64,000 bases of DNA from Desulfofundulus thermobenzoicus (lineage in GTDB: Bacteria > Bacillota > Desulfotomaculia > Desulfotomaculales > Desulfovirgulaceae), in contig NZ_WHYR01000008.1 of assembly GCF_009428905.1 (NCBI RefSeq), positions 27,883 to 91,882 on the forward strand. The letters run 5' to 3'. The translations under genes were made by a program, and so were the position numbers. Numbering within the stretch: the stretch's first letter is position 1; each line of letters opens with the position of its first letter. Shown here piece after piece: positions 1-6,840 of the stretch. A model generated the notes under the pieces. The model worked only from the letters and a program-made list of their open reading frames with translations, made no database searches and was not told the DNA's origin.

Positions 1-1090
1 GGGGTGGCGGGTCAGCTGTACTGGCCCCGGGCTGGTAGTCAAAGATCCCCTGCAGCTTTTTGCCGATGGTGCGAAAAAGCAGGGTGAGGGGAATTCTGCT
101 GGGACAACCGCTTTCACATTGCCCGCAGCCCACACAGCTGACCGCCATGTGATGCATGCGGGTCAGGTGGTAAAGCAATGTATCGGTGGGCAGTTCCAGC
201 GCCCCCCGGGTTCCGGCCCAGCGCAGGAATTTTTCCGGTTCATGTTCAAAAAGGTTGCTGTCGAAAACGCATTCGCGGCAGACGCAGATGGGGCAAACCT
301 CCCGGCAGTTGTGGCAGCGCAGGCAGGGTGCCAGTTCGTCCAGCAAGTGGTTGATATCCGATGCCCGGGCGGCAAAATCCCGGCAAAGCTGCTCCTCCAG
401 TTCCTGCCGCTGTTGCTGGAGGGATTCCACCAGGGGCTGCCGGCCTGCCGGCGGTTCACCGGACAGCAAAACGCCGGCTTCCAGCAAAGGAGCCAGATCA
501 ACGGCCCCCTCCTCCCAGCCCACACCCACTTCCCGGGCCGCAGCAAACCCCAACCAGTGGAGGGCCAGGTGGGCGCCGGAGGGCACCGGGGTGCGGCAAA
601 TGGTACAGGCCGTCCGGACCGCGGTACCGTTCCACGCCCCATGGCCCGCCTCCGCCGCCCGGACCAGCCAGGCATCGGGATCCAAACCCTTTGCCGTCAG
701 TTGATAATAATCCACCGGCTCAAAGGTACCCGCACAGTCCACCCCAATAATCAGAACCTTCTCCAGGGTAACCTGCTGCAGTTTGGCCATTTCCACCAGG
801 GCACGGATTTCGCAGGGACGCAACACCGCCCCCACCCTTACCCCGGGATCCCGGGCGGTAAGCTGGCTGACCGCCCGGGCGGCGTTGATAAGGGCCACCG
901 GGGCGAAGGGACTGGCCCCGGCCAATCCATCGGGGGAGACCACCAGGGCGGGCACCACCATACGCCTGGAACCCACTTCCCGGGGAACCACCAGAACATC
1001 CACCACCCGGTGTTCCAGGAGGGCCTGCAGGAAGCTGGCGGCGGCCTGCCGGGGTAAGCCGGAATCCACTTTAATAATCGCAGTTTGCAT
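1..1090 (-). CDS. FrhB/FdhB-like iron-sulfur protein, partial (runs off left edge)
   Basis: This is an open frame of about 363 codons with an ATG at 1090 and no stop before the window edge. The N-terminal part reads like the coenzyme F420 hydrogenase/dehydrogenase beta-subunit family: it has an early VLRPCEIRALVE segment and later a VDCAGTFEP motif. The C-terminal part carries a dense cysteine motif, CLRCHNCREVCPICVCREC, and then CVGCGQCESGCP, so at least two iron-sulfur clusters are expected. A role as electron-input subunit (flavin plus Fe-S) for the HdrA/MvhD proteins upstream is inferred from the family and from position as the last visible gene of that minus-strand series. The electron donor (formate dehydrogenase or hydrogenase) is not visible; the next gene lies beyond the edge. 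Confidence 0.75.
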   Translation of the reverse strand, partial: MQTAIIKVDSGLPRQAAASFLQALLEHRVVDVLVVPREVGSRRMVVPALVVSPDGLAGASPFAPVALINAARAVSQLTARDPGVRVGAVLRPCEIRALVEMAKLQQVTLEKVLIIGVDCAGTFEPVDYYQLTAKGLDPDAWLVRAAEAGHGAWNGTAVRTACTICRTPVPSGAHLALHWLGFAAAREVGVGWEEGAVDLAPLLEAGVLLSGEPPAGRQPLVESLQQQRQELEEQLCRDFAARASDINHLLDELAPCLRCHNCREVCPICVCRECVFDSNLFEHEPEKFLRWAGTRGALELPTDTLLYHLTRMHHMAVSCVGCGQCESGCPSRIPLTLLFRTIGKKLQGIFDYQPGASTADPPP

Positions 1091-1161
1091 AGGACACCAC
1101 CTTCAATTTACGCCACTGCCGGGGTGGCGATGGTCACGGGTTTTTTCCGGCAAAGAACCGT

Positions 1162-1252
1162 CCAGCACTCACTGAAAAGTCATACCCCAAAGAGCTCCGA
1201 GCTTTTTGTCATAACAGGCATGGAAGGGGCCTCATTGCCGGTGAGTGCCGGG
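1162..1252. repeat. Short element with terminal inverted repeats (CCCGGCACTCACTGG-like)
   Basis: CCAGCACTCACTGA (1162-1175) and CCGGTGAGTGCCGGG (1238-1252) are imperfect inverted copies of one motif and bound a 91-bp segment in the gap between the MvhD gene and the FrhB-like gene. The same motif recurs at 13176-13190 and as an inverted pair at 20539-20636, suggesting a small dispersed repeat family. Function unknown. Confidence 0.4.
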
Positions 1253-1283
1253 CGGCGCTCCGCAATATGGTTTGCTATGGCAG

Positions 1284-1781
1284 TTAAATGTCCCACCGGC
1301 GGCGCAGGGGATTGGGACCCAGCTTTTTCAGTTCGGCAACCATCTCCTGAACGGTTTCGGCAAAGCGCTTACCTTCGGAAGCGCTGATGAAACGGAACCA
1401 GACCCGCTCTTCGCCGATACCGAACTGCTGCAGGATGGCCCTTAAGGCGGCAATGCGCCGCCGGGCCTTGTAATTGCCACTACCATAGTGGCAGTCCCCG
1501 GGGTGTCACCCGCCCACCAGCACACCGTCGACCCCGTCCATCAGGGGGCGCAGGATATACAGCGGGTCCACCGAACCGGTGCACATCACCCGTACCAGGC
1601 GGATGTTGGGCGGGTACTGGATGCGCGACGTGCCGGCCAGGTCGGCCCCGGCATAGGAACACCAGTTGCAGACCAGGCCCACGATTTTGGGCTCAAAGGA
1701 AGCCACCACTTTCAGCTCCTGTTCCGGCCGCTCCTCCGGCACCGGCTGGACCACGGGCCTCTGGTGAAGCATGACGCTCAT
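1284..1781 (-). CDS. mvhD: MvhD-type hydrogenase/heterodisulfide reductase electron-transfer subunit, predicted selenoprotein
   Basis: This is the delta subunit that passes electrons to HdrA in Hdr-Mvh type complexes; it is expected to be cytoplasmic and to bind a [2Fe-2S] cluster. The frame starts at 1781 (MSVMLHQRPVVQPVP) and carries the family motif CNWCSYAGAD near residue 39. A TGA at 1506-1508 interrupts it, but the same frame continues for 73 residues with obvious family sequence: VGG-U-HPGDCHYGSGNYKARRRI, then FRFISASEGKRFAETVQEM, and a TAA at 1284. The family has GCHxGDCHY here, so UGA replaces a conserved Cys. A SECIS-like hairpin follows at the correct distance. Read through, the protein is 165 residues, within family range. 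Ordinary annotation would stop at 91 residues and lose the C-terminal half. Selenocysteine at this site is known from the methanogen homologue VhuD. Confidence 0.85.
1475..1508 (-). promoter_or_regulatory. Predicted bacterial SECIS element with Sec UGA codon
   Basis: On the minus strand the UGA (1508-1506) is followed by 12 nt and then a perfect 8-bp stem, TGCCACTA (1493-1486) pairing with TAGTGGCA (1482-1475), closed by a UGG loop. The loop begins 21 nt after the UGA and has G in its second position. Both agree with the known bacterial SECIS pattern (stem immediately downstream, G in the first two loop bases). Confidence 0.75.
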
Positions 1782-1859
1782 GAGGAAGAACCCCCTTGAA
1801 TAAACTTTTTTCCCATCTCTCTTTTTCCCGTTTAGTAAATGTTCAGTGACTTCGCCATT

Positions 1860-1922
1860 GTGCCGTGTTGTCCACGCTCACTCCAGTGCTCCGCAAGTCG
1901 TTTGCTTTGGACAATGCGGCAC
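1860..1922. repeat. Inverted repeat between the second hdrA gene and mvhD
   Basis: GTGCCGTGTTGTCC (1860-1873) and GGACAATGCGGCAC (1909-1922) pair at 12 of 14 positions around a 35-bp loop. It lies in the 284-bp gap separating hdrA from mvhD and could be a processing or attenuation hairpin; there is no T tract. Confidence 0.35.
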
Positions 1923-1956
1923 CATGCCGATGGTAGCGGTTTTACCGAACAATTAC

Positions 1957-3540
1957 CCCGTTTATATACGCCCGGGCCATCCGCCCGGTGAAAGGCAGGA
2001 ACATGGTGATTACTTTGGTTGGGGGAAGTGATTTATTTTCAATCCCACTTCCCACTTCCCACCTCTCAAACGGCCTCCAGCATGGCCAGGAGCTGCGCCT
2101 TTTCGTACCCCTTCTGCCGGGAGGCGCCGTTGGGACAGGCGGCCACACAGGCGCCGCAGCCCTGGCACAGGGCGGCGTTGACCTCCACCACCCGCCGCAC
2201 CGGGTCCAGGCTCCGGGCCTGATAGTCGCACACCTTCAGGCACATGCCGCAACCTGCACATATTTCCTCATCCACCGTGGCCGTTTCCGCCACATTGGCC
2301 AGCCGGTCTCTGGCCAGCAGGGTCACCGCCCGCATGGCCGCCGCGTTGGCCTGGGTGATGCATTCCCCCAGCAGCCCCGGGGAGTGGGCCAGCCCGCACA
2401 GGTACATCCCTTCGGCGGCAAAGTCCACCGGCCGCAGTTTCATGTGCGCTTCCAGGAAGAAGCCGTCGCCGTTCAAGGGTACCTTGAACAGCTGGCTCAG
2501 CCGGGCGTTGTCTTCCCCCGGCACCACCCCGGTGCTCAATACCAGCAGGTCCGGTTCTATGGCCAGCTCCGCCCCCAGCACGGGATCGGCGACCCGCACC
2601 ACCAGGCCGTCGCCAGCCGCCTCCACCACCGGTTTTTGTTCCACCCCGTACCGGATGAATATGATGCCCTTTTGCCGGGCCGCGGTGTAGTATTGCTCGT
2701 TCAACCCGTATACCCGGATGTCCCGGTACAGGATGAAGATCCGGACCCGGGGGTCCAGCTCCTTCAGCTTCAGCGCGTTCTTTATGGCCTGGCTGCAGCA
2801 GATGCGGCTGCAGTAGGGCCGCTGGTCCGTCCGGGAGCCCACGCACTGGATCATGACCACCGTGCCCAGGTCATTTGCTTCCCCCCGGTGCAGCCGTTCT
2901 TCCAGTTCCCGCTGGGTGACCACCGCCGGGTGTTTCCCGTACAGGTATTCTTCCGTGCGGGCTTCCCGGGCGCCGGTGGCGATCACCACCGCCCCGTGTT
3001 CTATGGCCATTTCCCCCGCCGGTGTTTTGATCCGGCTGTGGTAGTTCCCCGGGTAGCCCCCGGCTTCCACCACCGTGCTGCCGGTGTACACCCGGATCAG
3101 GGGGTGGCCGGTGACCTTTTCCGTTAATTCCCGCAAATACCGCTGCGGGTCGGATCCCCCCAGGGTGTAGTAAAGATGCCGGGCGTTGCCCCCCAGGGCT
3201 TCTTCCTTTTCCACCAGGTGGGTCCGGTAGCCCTGTTCGGCCAGGGAGAGGGCCGCCGTCAGACCAGCCACCCCGCCCCCCACCACCAGGGCGCTGCGGT
3301 TGATGCCGGTGTATGTCTGGCCGATGGGGGTGAGCAGGCGTACCCGGGCCACCGCCATGCGCACCAGGTCCTTCGCCTTGGCCGTGGCTGCCGCCGGCTG
3401 ATCCCGGTGCACCCAGGAGGAGTGCTCCCGGATGTTTACGTGCTCGTACAGGTGGGGGTTCAGCCCCGCCTCCTTCAACACGCTCTGGAACAGGGGGGCG
3501 TGGGTGCGGGGGGTGCACGAGGCCACCACCACCCGGTTCA
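1957..3540 (-). repeat. Large direct repeat, copy A (3' part of second hdrA gene plus 3' flank)
   Basis: This segment is almost identical to 5243-6840. It includes about 100 bp beyond the hdrA stop codon and the last roughly 490 codons of the gene. Differences are confined to a short block near 2250-2275 (first C-terminal cluster leader) and to the number of 7-bp repeats at 2044-2064. Past a diverged block (3541-3627) similarity resumes to about 3880. Confidence 0.9.
2044..2064. repeat. 7-bp minisatellite CCCACTT/CCCACCT (3 units)
   Basis: Two CCCACTT units and one CCCACCT abut the stop codon of the second hdrA gene. The equivalent tract after the first hdrA gene has two more units, and a related tract sits inside csaB at 34629-34660. 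Confidence 0.8.
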
Positions 3541-5068
3541 GGTTGCGGCTGGCGATAATCTTGCGGATCTTCTCCAGGCTGTCCTGGGCGCAGGCAAAGA
3601 GAAACTCCCCCGCATAGACCACCCCGGGCAGGGTCCGGGCGTACTCCACCACTTCCGGCACCCGCACCACACTGCCGATGTTGATACCGCAGTTGCAGAC
3701 AAAGACTCCCACCCGGGGCGGCTCCCTGTGCACGTCCCTTTCCGGGGGATATTCCTTGACCCGGGTTTCGCTGTGCCGGGCGGCGCTCAGCAGGCGGGAC
3801 ACATAACCGGCCGCCGCACTGGCCGCGGTGACCGTCTCCGGTATGTCTCTGGGGCCGGCAAAGGTGCCGCTCGCATAAACCCCGGGCCGGGAGGTAACCA
3901 CCGGGTTGAATTCCTCGTGCCGGCAGTAGCCGGATCCATCCAGCTCCACCCCCAGGACGCCGGCCAGCTCCCCGCTGCCCCGGGCCGGGCGCATACCCGC
4001 GGAGAGGACCACCAGGTCGAATTCCTCCTCCCGGAAGGCGCCGCCGCTATCCCGGTAGCGGAGCAGTAGATTGCGGCTGCCCGGCACTTCCTTGATTTCC
4101 GAAATCACACAGGGCACGTAGCGCACTCCGTACTCCTCCCGGGCCCGCCGGTAGTATTGCTCAAAACCCTTGCCGTAGGCACGCATATCCATGTAAAAAA
4201 TGGCAGTTTCCAGTCCGGGGGAATGCTCCCTGGCCACCATGGCCTCCTTGGTGGCATACATGCAGCAAACCGCCGAACAGTAGTTGATGCCGGTGCGGGG
4301 CTCCCGGGAACCGACACACTGCAACCAGGCCACCCGCCGGGGCTCCCGGCCGTCGGAGGGGCGCACCAGGTGGCCTTCATAGGGACCCGAGGCGCTTAAA
4401 ATACGCTCAAACTGCAGGCTGGTGACCACGTTGGGAAAACGGCCGTAACCCAGTTCCGGGCGGGAGACGGGATCAAACAGCTCAAACCCCGGGGAAAGGA
4501 TCACCGCCCCCGCCCGGATTTGCCGCTCCTGGCCCTGCATCTCGTGATCGATGGCCTTGCGGGCGCATTTTTCCGCACAGGCGCCGCACCGCACGCAGGC
4601 CTGCGGATCAATAACGTAGGCATTGGGAAAGGCCTGGGCGTAGGGCTTGTAAATGACCTTGCGCGGGGCCAGGCCCTGGTTGAATTCCCCGGGCACCTCC
4701 CGGGGGCAGACCTGTTCACAGCGGCCACAGCTGACACAGCGGCTTTCATCCACATAGCGGGGGTGCCTGTAAAGGGATAAGGTGAAGTCGCCCGGCTCCC
4801 CGTCCAAACCGGTAACTTCGGTCAGGGTGAGCACTTCAATGTTGTGATGCCTCCCCAGGTCGGCCACCCGGGGGGACAAAATGCACATGGAACAGTCATT
4901 GGTGGGGAATGTTTTGTCCAGCATGGGCATGTGACCGGCAACGGCGGGACCCCGCTCCACCACATAGACCTTGAACCCGGCTTCGGCCAGGTCCAGGGCC
5001 GACTGCATGCCGCTGATACCGGAACCGATAACTACCACGGCACCCGAGGGCCGGCTGCTGGTTGACAC
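2066..5068 (-). CDS. hdrA: HdrA-like flavin/iron-sulfur protein with two HdrA modules (1000 aa)
   Basis: This is a heterodisulfide-reductase subunit A homologue, a cytoplasmic FAD and multi-[4Fe-4S] protein that acts as the electron-distribution hub in Hdr-type complexes. Module 1 (about 1-450) has an FAD Rossmann motif GSGISG near residue 15, NDCSMC at 58-62, and two ferredoxin-like clusters (CVSCGRCEQVCP at 111; CVRCGACAEKC at 158). Module 2 (about 450-1000) starts with VFVCNCGINIGS, has a second FAD motif GGGVAGL near 597, and ends with two ferredoxin clusters (CAGCGMCLKVC; CQGCGACVAACP). Start is GTG at 5068 behind AAGGGGGG. It follows the larger HdrA gene in the same direction and shares its 3' half almost base for base. 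Typical methanogen HdrA is about 650 residues, so this is a fused form. Confidence 0.9.
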   Translation of the reverse strand: MSTSSRPSGAVVVIGSGISGMQSALDLAEAGFKVYVVERGPAVAGHMPMLDKTFPTNDCSMCILSPRVADLGRHHNIEVLTLTEVTGLDGEPGDFTLSLYRHPRYVDESRCVSCGRCEQVCPREVPGEFNQGLAPRKVIYKPYAQAFPNAYVIDPQACVRCGACAEKCARKAIDHEMQGQERQIRAGAVILSPGFELFDPVSRPELGYGRFPNVVTSLQFERILSASGPYEGHLVRPSDGREPRRVAWLQCVGSREPRTGINYCSAVCCMYATKEAMVAREHSPGLETAIFYMDMRAYGKGFEQYYRRAREEYGVRYVPCVISEIKEVPGSRNLLLRYRDSGGAFREEEFDLVVLSAGMRPARGSGELAGVLGVELDGSGYCRHEEFNPVVTSRPGVYASGTFAGPRDIPETVTAASAAAGYVSRLLSAARHSETRVKEYPPERDVHREPPRVGVFVCNCGINIGSVVRVPEVVEYARTLPGVVYAGEFLFACAQDSLEKIRKIIASRNLNRVVVASCTPRTHAPLFQSVLKEAGLNPHLYEHVNIREHSSWVHRDQPAAATAKAKDLVRMAVARVRLLTPIGQTYTGINRSALVVGGGVAGLTAALSLAEQGYRTHLVEKEEALGGNARHLYYTLGGSDPQRYLRELTEKVTGHPLIRVYTGSTVVEAGGYPGNYHSRIKTPAGEMAIEHGAVVIATGAREARTEEYLYGKHPAVVTQRELEERLHRGEANDLGTVVMIQCVGSRTDQRPYCSRICCSQAIKNALKLKELDPRVRIFILYRDIRVYGLNEQYYTAARQKGIIFIRYGVEQKPVVEAAGDGLVVRVADPVLGAELAIEPDLLVLSTGVVPGEDNARLSQLFKVPLNGDGFFLEAHMKLRPVDFAAEGMYLCGLAHSPGLLGECITQANAAAMRAVTLLARDRLANVAETATVDEEICAGCGMCLKVCDYQARSLDPVRRVVEVNAALCQGCGACVAACPNGASRQKGYEKAQLLAMLEAV

Positions 5069-5119
5069 AAAGGACCCCCCTTAGGTTTTAATGTTTTTTA
5101 ATATAGCCCGGGCTAACAC

Positions 5120-5234
5120 TACTACAGCGTTACTTCATCCCACATGTATTCCGGGGGCTCCAGGGACATCGGCCTCTAATGCACCGGCAGTGATAGGTGA
5201 TGCCGGCGTGTTAATCCAATGTTACGCTGTAGTA
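5120..5234. repeat. Inverted repeat bounding about 115 bp upstream of the 1000-aa hdrA
   Basis: TACTACAGCGT (5120-5130) and ACGCTGTAGTA (5224-5234) are perfect inverted copies, with further matches outside one mismatch on each side. The enclosed DNA has no ORF. It may be a remnant of a small mobile element, or a long hairpin regulating expression between the two hdrA genes. It is absent from the equivalent place after copy A. Confidence 0.45.
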
Positions 5235-5242
5235 CTAATTTT

Positions 5243-6840
5243 CCCGTTTATATACGCCCGGGCCATCCGCCCGGTGAAAGGCAGGAACATGGTGATTACT
5301 TTGGTTGGGGGAAGTGATTTATTTTCAATCCCACTTCCCACTTCCCACTTCCCACCTCTCACCTCTCAAATAGCTTCCAGCATGGCCAGGAGTTGCGCCT
5401 TTTCGTACCCCTTCTGCCGGGAGGCGCCGTTGGGACAGGCGGCCACACAGGCGCCGCAGCCCTGGCACAGGGCGGCGTTGACCTCCACCACCCGCCGCAC
5501 CGGGTCCAGGCTCCGGGCCTGATAGTCGCACACCTTCAGGCACATGCCGCAACCCACACAACGCCGGGGGTTGACCGTGGCCGTTTCCGCCACATTGGCC
5601 AGCCGGTCTCTGGCCAGCAGGGTCACCGCCCGCATGGCCGCCGCGTTGGCCTGGGTGATGCATTCCCCCAGCAGCCCCGGGGAGTGGGCCAGCCCGCACA
5701 GGTACATCCCTTCGGCGGCAAAGTCCACCGGCCGCAGTTTCATGTGCGCTTCCAGGAAGAAGCCGTCGCCGTTCAAGGGTACCTTGAACAGCTGGCTCAG
5801 CCGGGCGTTGTCTTCCCCCGGCACCACCCCGGTGCTCAATACCAGCAGGTCCGGTTCTATGGCCAGCTCCGCCCCCAGCACGGGATCGGCGACCCGCACC
5901 ACCAGGCCGTCGCCAGCCGCCTCCACCACCGGTTTTTGTTCCACCCCGTACCGGATGAATATGATGCCCTTTTGCCGGGCCGCGGTGTAGTATTGCTCGT
6001 TCAACCCGTATACCCGGATGTCCCGGTACAGGATGAAGATCCGGACCCGGGGGTCCAGCTCCTTCAGCTTCAGCGCGTTCTTTATGGCCTGGCTGCAGCA
6101 GATGCGGCTGCAGTAGGGCCGCTGGTCCGTCCGGGAGCCCACGCACTGGATCATGACCACCGTGCCCAGGTCATTTGCTTCCCCCCGGTGCAGCCGTTCT
6201 TCCAGTTCCCGCTGGGTGACCACCGCCGGGTGTTTCCCGTACAGGTATTCTTCCGTGCGGGCTTCCCGGGCGCCGGTGGCGATCACCACCGCCCCGTGTT
6301 CTATGGCCATTTCCCCCGCCGGTGTTTTGATCCGGCTGTGGTAGTTCCCCGGGTAGCCCCCGGCTTCCACCACCGTGCTGCCGGTGTACACCCGGATCAG
6401 GGGGTGGCCGGTGACCTTTTCCGTTAATTCCCGCAAATACCGCTGCGGGTCGGATCCCCCCAGGGTGTAGTAAAGATGCCGGGCGTTGCCCCCCAGGGCT
6501 TCTTCCTTTTCCACCAGGTGGGTCCGGTAGCCCTGTTCGGCCAGGGAGAGGGCCGCCGTCAGACCAGCCACCCCGCCCCCCACCACCAGGGCGCTGCGGT
6601 TGATGCCGGTGTATGTCTGGCCGATGGGGGTGAGCAGGCGTACCCGGGCCACCGCCATGCGCACCAGGTCCTTCGCCTTGGCCGTGGCTGCCGCCGGCTG
6701 ATCCCGGTGCACCCAGGAGGAGTGCTCCCGGATGTTTACGTGCTCGTACAGGTGGGGGTTCAGCCCCGCCTCCTTCAACACGCTCTGGAACAGGGGGGCG
6801 TGGGTGCGGGGGGTGCACGAGGCCACCACCACCCGGTTCA
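5243..6840 (-). repeat. Large direct repeat, copy B (3' part of first hdrA gene plus 3' flank)
   Basis: Partner of 1957-3540. The 14-bp length difference between copies is accounted for by two extra 7-bp units (5330-5364). Identity stops sharply near 6841, diverges for about 87 bp, then returns with scattered substitutions to about 7175, beyond which the two genes are clearly different. Confidence 0.9.
5330..5364. repeat. 7-bp minisatellite CCCACTT/CCCACCT (5 units)
   Basis: Three CCCACTT units, CCCACCT and CTCACCT run up to the stop codon of the 1470-residue hdrA. It is the expanded counterpart of 2044-2064. Confidence 0.8.

Noticed and set aside
119..1057. Long plus-strand frame opposite the FrhB-like gene
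   Set aside because: Pro/Gly/His-rich antisense translation with no start signal; the minus strand has a coherent Fe-S protein.
1506..1508. TGA as the true end of MvhD
   Set aside because: Family sequence continues in frame for 73 residues, the codon sits at a conserved Cys, and a SECIS-like hairpin follows.
1988..4069. Plus-strand frames of 300-380 codons opposite hdrA (repeated at 5393-7303 and 7841-8965)
   Set aside because: Shadow frames in GC-rich DNA; they recur only because the hdrA sequences are duplicated.
5111..5236. Integron attC-like site (GTTAC/GTAAC ends)
   Set aside because: The core sites do not match RYYYAAC/GTTRRRY and no integrase or cassette is present.
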